Shown one piece after another: positions 1 through 8,448 of a stretch of DNA of 64,000 bases (the first letter of the stretch is position 1; the number at the start of each line of letters is the position of its first letter). The notes beneath the pieces are model-generated. The model saw nothing but the letters and a program-made list of their open reading frames with translations. It did not search any database and had not been told where the DNA came from. Made by a program: the position numbers and the translations under genes. The DNA is from Anaerolineales bacterium (GTDB lineage Bacteria; Chloroflexota; Anaerolineae; 4572-78; J111). Where the stretch lies: positions 310,001 to 374,000 of the forward strand of contig JACKAU010000002.1 of the NCBI GenBank assembly GCA_020634855.1, given 5' to 3'.

Positions 1-2
1 GG

Positions 3-1100
3 GCAGAGTATGAGACAAGTTTCGAATTGTTTACGGAAGCTTTTGATAGTTTTGCTCAGAGTAGTCTAGTTGAACAAACCAAAGTAAGCCTTTTGTGGGC
101 CTATGGTCTACTGCTTGATCTTAGAGTTTCGGCAGCCCAAAAACAATTACAGGAAAGCCTTAAATTGGCTATGAGGTTAGGCGGTTCGGCGCCCGGATTA
201 GGTTTAATTATATCTGAAGTCCGGCCGCTCTTACGATATGCCCTTTACCAGCCAGATGAGTCTGTTGAATTTAAAGACCACGTTCGATTACTGCTTAGGC
301 AGAGTGAGACGGAGGCGATTGATTCTTCTTCTAATCTCGGCATGCAGGCCTTTTTATTTGGCTCACCAACAATTATTGTGGAAGATAAACATCGATCATT
401 TAGTCAACGGGGCCGAATCCGCAAAATGCCGGAGTTTTTGGCATACTTGATGTTAGAAGGCCGTGATGGTGGGTGCCGCTGGAGTGAGATAACCACGGCT
501 TTGTGGCCGGATTTAGAACCCAGCAAAGCCTCCTCAACCTTCCACCAAACGCTTAGAAGGGTTAGGGAGACTATTTTTGGCGCTCCTGATTATATTATCG
601 TTAAAGACGATTACTATCAGATCAATCCCAAATATTTAGAATGGTGTGATGCTACGGCCTTTGAAAAACTGCTGGAGCGGATTCCACAAGCGGCCCCTGA
701 TGAGGCATTAATCCTTCAAAAGGAATTGATTTCCTTATATCGTGGCGAATTTTTGGCCGGTTTTGAATTAAGTGAATGGGGCCTGCAATATCAGACCTGG
801 TTTGAGGCCAATTTTCTACGGGTCGTTAAACTGACCAGTGAAAAATTACTTGAACAAAGTTCGTCGCAAGAAGCGCTAAGAATTATTAATCAGGGCTTGA
901 TGTGCGACTATTTTAGAGAGGATCTGCACCGCGCAGCTTTTAAGGCTTATGTTCAACTCGGCCTACACGATCAACTACACGCCCACTATACAAATCTACG
1001 TACAATGTTACAACAGGAATTCAATGCGCCACCTGATCCGGTGACAGTAAGACTGTACGAACAAGTGATAGCCAATAAACAGATCCAGCTTGTAAACTAA
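3..1100 (+). CDS. BTAD-type transcriptional activator, 3' part (5' end outside window)
   Basis: The frame is open from the first bases, so the gene begins upstream; the TTG at 27 is only an internal candidate start. Counting from that TTG, residues 1-95 look helical (TPR-like), about 125-210 form a winged-helix DNA-binding domain (ALWPDLEPSKASSTFHQTLR, then RRVRETIF), and about 215-350 form a bacterial transcriptional activator (BTAD) domain with paired helices ending in PPDPVTVRLYEQV. In Chloroflexota this C-terminal pair often follows a STAND ATPase and TPR repeats, so the missing part may carry those; that is inference. It ends just before a strong terminator, and short peptide genes follow on the same strand, so it may regulate them. 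Family call is firm; target and ligand are unknown. Confidence 0.85.
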   Translation, partial: AEYETSFELFTEAFDSFAQSSLVEQTKVSLLWAYGLLLDLRVSAAQKQLQESLKLAMRLGGSAPGLGLIISEVRPLLRYALYQPDESVEFKDHVRLLLRQSETEAIDSSSNLGMQAFLFGSPTIIVEDKHRSFSQRGRIRKMPEFLAYLMLEGRDGGCRWSEITTALWPDLEPSKASSTFHQTLRRVRETIFGAPDYIIVKDDYYQINPKYLEWCDATAFEKLLERIPQAAPDEALILQKELISLYRGEFLAGFELSEWGLQYQTWFEANFLRVVKLTSEKLLEQSSSQEALRIINQGLMCDYFREDLHRAAFKAYVQLGLHDQLHAHYTNLRTMLQQEFNAPPDPVTVRLYEQVIANKQIQLVN

Positions 1101-1122
1101 TCTAAACTAATTATAAGCGCTT

Positions 1123-1169
1123 AAAAGCCCTTCAGAGGGAGTAGTATACTCCCTCTGAAGGGCTTTTTT
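1123..1169 (+). terminator. Rho-independent terminator
   Basis: A perfect 21-bp stem (1123-1143 with 1147-1167) with a three-base loop ends in a T run. It closes the BTAD gene and separates it from the peptide ORFs. Confidence 0.95.
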
Positions 1170-1266
1170 CGTATAGTATTACTGAGAGATGTCAGACCCT
1201 TTCTGATAAATTACTGATACGATAAAAAATCATACAGTAATTGGTCAATCAAAAGGAGAACTTTCA

Positions 1267-1395
1267 ATGACTTTAAGAATTAAACTGATGGCTGCTGACT
1301 TAATGAACAATCAAAAAGCTCGAGCTATTGCTATTTTGGGGCTTATGATAATCGCCGCATTGGCTGGCGGCGCACCTCACGACAATGCGGGATAA
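1267..1395 (+). CDS. Small exported or membrane peptide ORF (42 aa), possible signal or RiPP-like peptide
   Basis: ATG at 1267 is preceded by AAGGAG at 1253-1258 with eight bases between, a clear ribosome-binding site. The product is a basic start (MTLRIKLMAADLMNNQKAR), a hydrophobic core (AIAILGLMIIAALAGG) and a short polar tail (APHDNAG). That is the shape of a signal peptide followed by a six- or seven-residue mature peptide, with a possible AxA or GG cleavage site. It sits between a BTAD/TPR-type regulator and an NHLP-like small protein. I do not recognise a family. It could be a peptide pheromone precursor, a RiPP-like leader or simply a small membrane protein. The gene is supported by its RBS and clean stop; the function is inference. 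Confidence 0.6.
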   Translation: MTLRIKLMAADLMNNQKARAIAILGLMIIAALAGGAPHDNAG

Positions 1396-1430
1396 TTATT
1401 CATTCACATTAAGTTATAGGAGTTATGTTC

Positions 1431-1652
1431 ATGAGTACAATTCAAAATCGACCTGCCATCTCTGATGTCTTGATCAGAGCCAGCGCCAATACTGCTTTTA
1501 GAACCAAGCTTTTATCTAACCCGACTGAAGCTCTTATAGAGCTAAATCTATCACCGGAAGATACGGAGATACTAACGACAGTTAACGCCCATTCTCTAAA
1601 AGAGTATGCGCGTCAAATTAAAAGTAGATTACTTCTTAACTATCAACGGTAA
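1431..1652 (+). CDS. Small NHLP-clan-like protein (Os1348/Franean1_4349 type)
   Basis: A 73-residue product if started at ATG 1431, which has AGGAG at 1418-1422 eight bases upstream; the ATG at 1425 is too close to that site. The pattern AFRTKLLSNPTEALIELNLS followed by PEDTEIL resembles the nitrile-hydratase-leader-peptide clan of small proteins (FR..LL.NP..AL....LS.EE), some of which are RiPP leader peptides. There is no GG-type leader break with a variable core, and no modifying enzyme lies nearby, so a RiPP role is not shown. It is 35 bases downstream of the 42-aa ORF and probably cotranscribed with it. Confidence 0.6.
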   Translation: MSTIQNRPAISDVLIRASANTAFRTKLLSNPTEALIELNLSPEDTEILTTVNAHSLKEYARQIKSRLLLNYQR

Positions 1653-1709
1653 AAGCGTTAATTAGTAACAAATTGACCCTTTCATCTACCGAATTAAAAG
1701 CGCAAAACC

Positions 1710-1970
1710 ATGCAATCAACGAATCGTAACTATGTTTTTATCAATAAGTTGGGCAAAATGAATCTGAACGAGCGCAAGGTCATTCTTGAATTAAGCGAAC
1801 ATGATGCCACACTGCTGCTAATTTTAATTCAGAACGAACTCAACGAAACCGATGAAACCTGGCACAACTACTGGAAACGGCTGGCTCACCAAGTTCGACA
1901 CAGCATCGAACGAACCGGCTTTGAAACTAGAAGAAATTTGGACAAAAGCAGCGGAGACCCTGACCACTAA
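1710..1970 (+). CDS. Small hypothetical protein (86 aa)
   Basis: An acidic, mostly helical protein of 86 residues from ATG 1710, or 70 from the in-frame ATG at 1758 (MNLNERKVILELSEHDATLL). Neither start has a convincing RBS; the second gives a more natural N-terminus. No signal peptide, membrane segment or metal site is visible. It lies 57 bases after the NHLP-like gene on the same strand and may belong to that transcript. I do not recognise a family. Confidence 0.5.
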   Translation: MQSTNRNYVFINKLGKMNLNERKVILELSEHDATLLLILIQNELNETDETWHNYWKRLAHQVRHSIERTGFETRRNLDKSSGDPDH

Positions 1971-2000
1971 AGGATCGTTACAAGTTGAATTTCCTTAATT

Positions 2001-2072
2001 CAGGAGATTGGAGAGTAGAGATTAAATATTGGTCCTTAAAATATATTCTAACCTCCAATCTCTAATCTCCTG
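2001..2072. repeat. Intergenic imperfect inverted repeat
   Basis: CAGGAGATT at 2001-2009 is matched by AATCTCCTG at 2064-2072, with further AGAGATT/AATCTCT pairing inside. It has no coding potential and looks like a small dispersed element between genes; a similar one lies at 8449-8516. Confidence 0.6.
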
Positions 2073-2150
2073 ACGAAACCCTTTTTCAGACCCAGACTCT
2101 TAGTTCTAACGTATTGTTCCCAATTTTCTAATGTAAAGAGAGGCTCCATC

Positions 2151-2744
2151 GTGATTTTGATCTACATTATCATTTGTCTAAGTTGTTTAGCTTTACTCAT
2201 CCGGCCAGATTTTAGTTCAATTGGTCAGATTAAATTTCAAGGGGGCTGGAAGCTAGGATTAGCTGTTTTAAGCTTATTCTTACTTCAAGCGATGTTGGTG
2301 ACCTATGTGCCGGGTCAAACGATGTTCCAAATGATAGTGGTGGTTGGCTCACAAACCCTCTTAATACTTCTGATTCTTCTCAATCGACACCTACCGGGAG
2401 CAAAATTGTTTGCCTTAGGCGTTATTCTAAATACAACAGTAATGATGGCCAATGGCGGCTGGATGCCCATCACCCCGGAAACTTATCAAGCTCTTGGCTC
2501 TGAGCACACGGTTGAACTACAAGCCCGCGCTCCGGCTAGCAAAGGCATTATGCTCGCTCAACATGAAACCAACTTGTGGTTTTTGTCCGATGTTATTCCG
2601 GTCGATTTTTTGGGCCGCAACAGCGCCATGAGCATTGGCGATGTGTTAATCCTCGTCGGTATCACCCAATTTTTATTACTGGCCGCTCCCAGAAATAGGC
2701 CGTTGTATACCGGTCGAGCCTCCCAGGTTAACACATCGCCATAA
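2151..2744 (+). CDS. DUF5317 family membrane protein
   Basis: A 197-residue protein starting at GTG 2151 behind AGAGAGGC. Hydrophobic segments lie at about 2-18, 34-53, 58-77, 83-99 and 165-182, so it is an inner-membrane protein. The NGGWMPI motif near residues 100-106 and a polar loop ending FLGRNSAMSIGDVL are typical of DUF5317 proteins common in Chloroflexota and Firmicutes, whose function is unknown. It follows the small ORFs with a 180-base gap holding an inverted repeat and has its own terminator downstream. Confidence 0.75.
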   Translation: MILIYIIICLSCLALLIRPDFSSIGQIKFQGGWKLGLAVLSLFLLQAMLVTYVPGQTMFQMIVVVGSQTLLILLILLNRHLPGAKLFALGVILNTTVMMANGGWMPITPETYQALGSEHTVELQARAPASKGIMLAQHETNLWFLSDVIPVDFLGRNSAMSIGDVLILVGITQFLLLAAPRNRPLYTGRASQVNTSP

Positions 2745-2783
2745 ATTTTTCTCTCTTTATCACATCGTACGTAGGTAGTTTAT

Positions 2784-2807
2784 ACGAGGCCGATTGGCCT
2801 CGTTTTT
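2784..2807 (+). terminator. Rho-independent terminator
   Basis: ACGAGGCC (2784-2791) pairs with GGCCTCGT (2796-2803) around a four-base loop, followed by a T-rich run. It ends the DUF5317 gene. Confidence 0.88.
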
Positions 2808-2924
2808 ATTTTGTTAAAGATCCGGGCAAAATCCCCGAATTTTCTACGCTTCACAGGGTTTTTCTTAAGGTCTATACTAACCTTAAATGTTAAATAACCA
2901 ATTCTAGCAACCAGGAGAAAATAA

Positions 2925-3770
2925 GTGAGGCTCATTTTCAAACATTCAAACAAGATTATCTTTCTAGCTACTGTGGTTATATGGTTAACAACCCCACTTG
3001 TCTTTGCTCAGGCAGGCACAACTGTTTATCTTAAGTCGGTTGAAACGCCGGAAGGCTTGCTTAAGGTCGATATTGTCGCCGAAAATGTGGCTGATTTGTA
3101 TGGAGCAGAGGTAAAACTTAGATACGATCCCGGCATTTTGACCGTACAAGATGCCGATCCTGCTCGGGATGGCCTACAAATAACAGAGGGCGATTTCTTA
3201 TCGACCAGTAACGGGTTTGTTGTGGCCAACCAAGTGGATAATCTAGAAGGCACAATTACCTACGCCCTAACCTTGCTTAACCCGGCTCCGCCAGTGGATG
3301 GCACCGGATCGATTGCAACAATAACCTTTGAGCGCCTGCAAGATAGCCCAACGACGGTTGAGATTGAAAAAGCCAAACTTGTGGCTTCTACCTTACAGAC
3401 AATCCCCAATCAGACGGCTTCTTTGGAAATCGGCAGCCAAACCCTAATAGACATCGCTTCTACATCTGATAGCCCAAATCTACCGTCAGGAATTATTAAA
3501 ACCGAGCCGATTTCGGTCGGGGAGACCCATATTACCCGCTGGATGGCTGTGGCCGGCATTGTTGTCCTGATTATCATCGGTTTGGCGCTGTTGTTCTTGC
3601 TCGGTTCCGTCGTTATCTTCGGCAACCGTCCGACAATTACCAAAAAACAATCATCGACTGGTAAACCGGGTCCCCATATCTGGCTGCGACCTGTATCCAA
3701 CATCCGTATTCAGCGACCACGCTTAAGCCCGTCGCGCCGTGCTATCCAAACCCGATCCAACAACAAGTAA
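2925..3770 (+). CDS. Membrane-anchored cohesin-domain-like protein
   Basis: Starts at GTG 2925 with AGGAGA a few bases upstream. Residues 1-30 are a signal peptide (hydrophobic IIFLATVVIWLTTPLVFAQA). Residues about 33-172 match the cohesin/dockerin-partner fold: VDIVAENVADLYGAEVKLRYD, then DPGILTV, and later GSIATITFE. A transmembrane helix spans about 206-233, followed by a strongly basic, Arg/Pro-rich cytoplasmic tail. The domain is therefore displayed outside and tethered to the membrane. Cohesin-like domains occur widely outside cellulosomes. No dockerin-bearing protein is visible here, so the partner is unknown. The gene stands alone with a terminator on each side. Confidence 0.7.
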   Translation: MRLIFKHSNKIIFLATVVIWLTTPLVFAQAGTTVYLKSVETPEGLLKVDIVAENVADLYGAEVKLRYDPGILTVQDADPARDGLQITEGDFLSTSNGFVVANQVDNLEGTITYALTLLNPAPPVDGTGSIATITFERLQDSPTTVEIEKAKLVASTLQTIPNQTASLEIGSQTLIDIASTSDSPNLPSGIIKTEPISVGETHITRWMAVAGIVVLIIIGLALLFLLGSVVIFGNRPTITKKQSSTGKPGPHIWLRPVSNIRIQRPRLSPSRRAIQTRSNNK

Positions 3771-3795
3771 CTGTTTATTATCCCTCTTCCCCACC

Positions 3796-3836
3796 ATCGG
3801 CCCCCTGCAGCGAATGTTGTCGGGGGCCGATTTTTT
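3796..3836 (+). terminator. Terminator shared by convergent genes
   Basis: ATCGGCCCCC (3796-3805) pairs with GGGGGCCGAT (3822-3831) and is followed by TTTTT. It ends the cohesin-like gene and reaches the 3' end of the convergent GNAT frame. Confidence 0.88.
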
Positions 3837-4323
3837 ATAAGTCCCACTCATAAAGCACATAACTCTGCTTGGCTTCAGCGTCCAACGCTGTTAAAAACTC
3901 TCCGGCCGGCTGAGTAACCGGTATCGGCCCCATACTCAAACTGCGCCACGCTTGCTCTTGAGCCAACACCAAGGCCTGTTAAACCAGATGACGTCCGATT
4001 CCGCGTCGACGCCACTCAGGCAGTACAGCCAGATATAAGACTCGACCGGCCGGGGCCGGTTGATGATCGGCCCACTTGAGCCACCATCGCCAAAAAGTAT
4101 TTCGTCCGCCATTAGACCGGCGTAACTGGCGAGCCAGTAATAGGTTTAAGCGAGCCAGATGAGGATTATGTTTAGGGTTTAGGCTTTGCGAAAGTAAGGG
4201 ATAATACGGAGGTACCCAAAATGGATCGCTTTTATAAAAGCGCCACCAGTGGGCGACAAATCGCTGTCGATCCCACCAGTTAGCGACAATTTGGGTGTCA
4301 AAATTATAGTAGGTCAGTTCCAA
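3835..4323 (-). pseudogene. GNAT-family N-acetyltransferase interrupted by an in-frame stop
   Basis: Reading from TTG 4323, 114 residues end at a TAA (3981-3979) just after the acetyl-CoA-binding motif (YLAVLPEWRRRGIGRHLV). The same frame then continues for 47 more codons (QALVLAQEQAWRSLSMGPIP and on to YVLYEWDL) before a TAA at 3837-3835. GNAT domains need the segment after motif A, so the stop removes part of the fold. The uninterrupted frame downstream suggests one recent nonsense change, a sequencing error or readthrough, not old decay. The start lies 24 bases after the AAA ATPase gene, so the two are probably cotranscribed. Substrate unknown. Confidence 0.75.
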
Positions 4324-4347
4324 CGGCGAACCACCACCTCATCTGAC

Positions 4348-5730
4348 TCACATTAAGTCGGCGAAGTAGGAACGGGCCGCCAGGTCCAGCAATTCGGTGC
4401 TCATTAAAGGCTGTTTACCCCGGTAGGAGGCAAAATCAAGTAATTGATCGAGCAAATCTCGGGGATGGCATGCTTTTAAAGGACGCCCGGCACTAAAATA
4501 ATACTCGCGGAGGAGATAAATGAAGGCCTTTTTATCAAACTTAATACCTCTTTCGCGGCAGGCGCCGACAAAGATACGGTAATATTGCTGCTCATTTGGG
4601 TTATCGATGTTCATCTTGTGGCGAATGCGCCGCAAGAAAGCTTCATCAACCAGCGACTCCGGATTGAGGTTGGTAGAAAAGACAATGAGCGTTTCAAAGG
4701 GAATAGCAAATTTTTTGCCGGTTTGGAAGGTCAAAAAATCGATCCGCTCTTCTAACGGCACAATCCAACGATTGAGCAACTCTTGCGGCCCCATTTGCTG
4801 GCGGCCAAAGTCATCAATGAGCAGCAGACCGTTATTCGCCTTTAACTGCAATGGCGCTTCATAAAAGCGATTGGTTTCGCTCCAGGAGAGATCAAGGTCT
4901 TGCAAAGTTAATTCACCGCCGGAGATAACCACCGGCGATCCGCATCGAACCCAGCGCTTGTCCAACCCGCTCGCCTCAAACAACTGCGAAGCTTCATCTT
5001 CCATCAGCGGATGAACCTCGGCGTCATGGACTTTAATGACGTGTCCGTCTTCATAGATCGCGTGCGGTACCATAATGTTATCAGGGAGCAGTTTTCGAGT
5101 AATCGCCTTAGCGATACTGGTCTTGCCGTTACCGGGTGGGCCGTAAAGAAAAACCGATTTGAAAGAATTTACAGCCGGGCCAATTCGATCGATAATTTCA
5201 TTGGATAAGACCAATCCCTCCAACGCCATACGGACCTGTTCTTGTTTGACCTTAGGTCTATTCTGGGCCTGAAGTTTGACCACCTGAACGTATTGCTTCA
5301 ACGTCACCGGGCAAGGGCCAACATAGCGACTGCGATCCAGTAATTCTCTGGCCCGCTGGCTCCCCTTCTCCGTAATAGCGTATTGGAATGAAGTCCGGCT
5401 TAAATCTTTACTCCCGGTCACCTGAACCAAATGCTGCAATTTTAGTTCTTGCAGAACGGGATCAATGACGCCCGAAAAGTTAAGACGCATGGCCTGAGCT
5501 ACTTGCCAGCCTTTCATCGTACCGTTGAAATAAATGATTTTCAAGGCCAGATTAGCTATAAATTCTTCCGGAACGCCTGTTGCTTCAACCGTACGGGGTT
5601 CTTCTAAAACGTTCAAAAGTGGGCGACTAAAAGCCTCTACCGGAAACCCCGGCGAGTAGTTTTTACTTTTATTATTATTGTTCCGGGGTAAGCGCATTTC
5701 CTGTAATCTAACAGGATGAACATCATACAT
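4348..5730 (-). CDS. AAA+ ATPase with N-terminal winged-helix-like region
   Basis: A 460-residue cytoplasmic ATPase. Residues 50-135 look like a winged-helix module. Walker A is GPPGNGKT at 197-204, Walker B LLLIDD at 302-307, a sensor-1-like FSTNLNP at 351-357, and an arginine-rich box (FLRRIRHKM) at 365-373. The stretch GRQQMGPQELLNRWIVPLEE is a conserved signature of a widespread but poorly characterised AAA family. Asp-307 replaces the usual Walker B glutamate as the last acidic residue, so hydrolysis may be slow. It starts at ATG 5730 behind a long promoter-containing gap and is followed by the broken GNAT gene. Partner unknown. Confidence 0.8.
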   Translation of the reverse strand: MYDVHPVRLQEMRLPRNNNNKSKNYSPGFPVEAFSRPLLNVLEEPRTVEATGVPEEFIANLALKIIYFNGTMKGWQVAQAMRLNFSGVIDPVLQELKLQHLVQVTGSKDLSRTSFQYAITEKGSQRARELLDRSRYVGPCPVTLKQYVQVVKLQAQNRPKVKQEQVRMALEGLVLSNEIIDRIGPAVNSFKSVFLYGPPGNGKTSIAKAITRKLLPDNIMVPHAIYEDGHVIKVHDAEVHPLMEDEASQLFEASGLDKRWVRCGSPVVISGGELTLQDLDLSWSETNRFYEAPLQLKANNGLLLIDDFGRQQMGPQELLNRWIVPLEERIDFLTFQTGKKFAIPFETLIVFSTNLNPESLVDEAFLRRIRHKMNIDNPNEQQYYRIFVGACRERGIKFDKKAFIYLLREYYFSAGRPLKACHPRDLLDQLLDFASYRGKQPLMSTELLDLAARSYFADLM

Positions 5731-5827
5731 GATGATAATCCTCTACGTACTGCTATATGGCGAATGGTGAGCCGCCTGGTTGAGTAGCCGCATATAAAGT
5801 ACTATAAATGAAATTCCTCGATAAAAA

Positions 5828-5845
5828 TTGACAGTTAATTGTCAA
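5828..5845. promoter_or_regulatory. Possible operator palindrome in the divergent gap
   Basis: TTGACA and TGTCAA flank a six-base centre, and another TGACA follows at 5851. It lies in the 424-base AT-rich gap (5731-6154) between the divergent AAA ATPase and rarA genes. I see no ORF or RNA gene in the rest of that gap. The arms could also be -35 elements in either direction. Confidence 0.35.
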
Positions 5846-6140
5846 AAAAATGACAAAAAGCCTCCTTCTTTTAATGTTCCCAACAATCAAGAAGTTTAGG
5901 CCGGTAGCTAAGGGGATATATTTACTCTAAGCATCTGTAAATTATCTGAACAAACACAACGACTGCTGTAGAATGATACCCCAAACAAATTAGAGATTTA
6001 TCTAAAAAACATATGAATTTGGTAAGGATTTTTAAGGGAGTGATCTCAAAGCAACTTTTAATATAACATATCCCGATTGTTTACACAACAACAGCCGGAA
6101 GCTTTGGCTCCCAAATTCTTCTCGCTTCTAGCAAATTTGT

Positions 6141-6148
6141 GCTACAAT
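6141..6148 (+). promoter_or_regulatory. Extended -10 promoter for the rarA fusion gene
   Basis: TGCTACAAT ends at 6148, seven bases before ATG 6155. It fits an extended -10 (TGnTAnAAT) without a good -35. If used, transcription would start at or next to the ATG and give a leaderless mRNA, which agrees with the absence of a Shine-Dalgarno sequence. Confidence 0.45.
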
Positions 6149-6154
6149 ACCGCT

Positions 6155-8422
6155 ATGGACTTATTCGATCATGCTCGTGAGCAGCAAATTGAACAGGAAG
6201 CTCCGCTGGCGGCGCGTATGCGGCCCCGCACATTAGACGAATTTATCGGCCAGGAGCATATTGTAGGACCGGGCCGTCTCCTGCGGCGAGCCATTCAAGC
6301 CGACCAATTATCGTCGCTGATTTTCTACGGCCCACCGGGTACGGGTAAAACTACCCTGGCTCGGATTATTGCCAACACCACCCACGCCAATTTTATTGCG
6401 CTCAACGCCGTCCTCAGCGGCGTTAAAGATATCCGAGAGGCCATTGCCGCCGCTAAGGAGCAGCGTGGTTTCTACGGCAAGAAAACGATCCTGTTTATTG
6501 ATGAAGTTCACCGTTTCAACAAAGCGCAACAGGATGCACTGCTACCCCATGTGGAAAATGGGACCGTCATTTTGATCGGCGCTACGACGGAAAACCCGTA
6601 TTTTGAAGTCAACAAGGCGCTGGTCTCGCGATCACGGGTGTTTCAACTACGCAGTTTGAATGAGAATGATTTGCGCGGTATCGTGCGGCAGGCGCTGCAA
6701 GATCAGGAGCGGGGCTATGGCCGGCTCAAAGTCAACCTGACCGAGCAAGCGCTCGACCACCTGGTCAATGTGGCCAACGGTGATGCCCGCGCAGTGTTGA
6801 ATGCGTTAGAGTTAGCTGTCGAAACCACACCGCCCGATGATTATGGGTTGATTAACGTAACGACCGATGTGGCCGAAGAATCGATCCAGCGCCGAGCGGT
6901 GCTGTACGACAAAGACGGCGACGCCCATTTCGATACTATCTCGGCTTTTATCAAATCGCTGCGAGGGTCCGATCCTGACGCAGCGCTTTACTGGTTGGCG
7001 AAAATGGTTTACGCCGGGGAAGATGCGCGTTTTATCTTTCGGCGCATGCTGATTTTTGCCGGCGAGGATGTCGGTATGGCCGATCCGCAGGCCGTGACCG
7101 TTGTCGCGGCCGCGGCCCAAGCCTTTGATTATGTCGGTATGCCTGAAGGGCGCTTTCATTTGGGGCTGGCCTGCCTTTACCTGGCTACGGCCCCTAAAAG
7201 CAACTCCGTTATGGCCTTTTTCGATGCTCTGGCCGCGGTTGAGCGGGAACGGGAAGCGGATGTGCCTTCTCATCTACGTGATGCTAATCGTGATGGGGCC
7301 GATTTTGGCCATGGGGCGGGCTATTTGTATCCGCACGCTTACCAAGATCATTGGGTGGCGCAGCAATATTTACCCCCCAGTTTGCAGGGACGACTCTTCT
7401 ACCAACCCTCGGCGCAGGGTCACGAAGGCACTATTCGAGACCTGGTGGCCAGACGCCGCGAGGAACAGTTGGCCGCTCTCGTAGAGCCGCATGCGTCGCT
7501 CGATTGGGAGGTTGAAAGAATGGGCAAGGGGCCGGCGGCGCAAAATCCGTGGCTACAACGAACTTTGAGCGGAGTCGGAGCGCAGTTAGGGCAAATTCGA
7601 GACAGGATTTTTGCCTTAGCCCAAATAGAACGGCATAATCTGGTTTTAGATCTTAATGTCGGCACGGGCCTACTTACCTGGGAAGCCGTTCGTCGCGCCG
7701 CAGCGGGCGGTGTGTACGCGCTGGCCGCTGACCGGTCAACCACCGAAGTACTCAACCAACAAGCTAATAATTTGCAATCTTTAGAACGCCCGGTTGTCTT
7801 AACCGGCCGAGTAGTCGATCTGCCCCAATTGATTACTGCGGCCTTCGAAGCGCCTCAGCAACAGGCTTGGCCGCGCTTTGATGTCGTCATTGGCCGAAAC
7901 GTCTTGACGCAGTTAACGGATAAAACAGCCGCGGCCAATGCGATGCAAACTATGCTCAAACCCGGCGGGCGCGTAGTCCTGGCCGAAATCATACCGAAGT
8001 ATACTCAACGACTGCATAAACTGGTTGATCTTTCGACCCTACCGCTTGATCTGATCGAGCGAATTAGCGCCGCTGAGGAGGCGATCTACACCAATCCGGA
8101 TGATGCTATGGTAAATTGGGATGAAGAATCCCTGCGTTCAATCTTTGAACAAGTTGGCTTTAGCCAGATAGAACTGTACGTAGAGACGACCACGGCTGAG
8201 TGGCGGATCGACATGGGGCAAATTGAACGCTGGTTTAACATCGATGCCCAAGGCAAACGGCCAACATTTGCGCAGTTTCTCAGCACACCTAAAATCAGTT
8301 CCGGTTTATCTCTCTCCGAACTGGGCAGGCTAAAAACGCTTTTCCAGCAGCAACTGGCCGACACCGTGGTGGTCTGGCAATCCACCGTCGCTTATATTGT
8401 CGGCAACCAACCCATTGACTGA
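6155..8422 (+). CDS. rarA: RarA/MgsA recombination ATPase fused to a methyltransferase-like domain
   Basis: I place the start at ATG 6155 (MDLFDHAREQ), since the longer frame from TTG 6077 covers a likely promoter. Residues 1-435 are a full RarA: Walker A GPPGTGKT at 59-66, Walker B LFIDEVHRFNK at 113-123, then a tetramerisation region with DVGMADPQA. RarA acts at stalled replication forks with SSB and RecA. Residues about 470-755 form an extra domain with a SAM-motif-like LDLNVGTG and a later FDVVIGRNVLTQL, resembling a class I methyltransferase. This fusion is known from cyanobacteria (RarA/unknown-domain fusion). Whether the second part methylates anything is unknown. Confidence 0.9.
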   Translation: MDLFDHAREQQIEQEAPLAARMRPRTLDEFIGQEHIVGPGRLLRRAIQADQLSSLIFYGPPGTGKTTLARIIANTTHANFIALNAVLSGVKDIREAIAAAKEQRGFYGKKTILFIDEVHRFNKAQQDALLPHVENGTVILIGATTENPYFEVNKALVSRSRVFQLRSLNENDLRGIVRQALQDQERGYGRLKVNLTEQALDHLVNVANGDARAVLNALELAVETTPPDDYGLINVTTDVAEESIQRRAVLYDKDGDAHFDTISAFIKSLRGSDPDAALYWLAKMVYAGEDARFIFRRMLIFAGEDVGMADPQAVTVVAAAAQAFDYVGMPEGRFHLGLACLYLATAPKSNSVMAFFDALAAVEREREADVPSHLRDANRDGADFGHGAGYLYPHAYQDHWVAQQYLPPSLQGRLFYQPSAQGHEGTIRDLVARRREEQLAALVEPHASLDWEVERMGKGPAAQNPWLQRTLSGVGAQLGQIRDRIFALAQIERHNLVLDLNVGTGLLTWEAVRRAAAGGVYALAADRSTTEVLNQQANNLQSLERPVVLTGRVVDLPQLITAAFEAPQQQAWPRFDVVIGRNVLTQLTDKTAAANAMQTMLKPGGRVVLAEIIPKYTQRLHKLVDLSTLPLDLIERISAAEEAIYTNPDDAMVNWDEESLRSIFEQVGFSQIELYVETTTAEWRIDMGQIERWFNIDAQGKRPTFAQFLSTPKISSGLSLSELGRLKTLFQQQLADTVVVWQSTVAYIVGNQPID

Positions 8423-8448
8423 AAGGCAAGTTCCAAAGGTATCTACAT

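Noticed and set aside
6077..6154. TTG start at 6077 for the RarA fusion
   Set aside because: The extra 26 residues do not match RarA and the stretch contains a probable promoter; ATG 6155 gives the conserved N-terminus.
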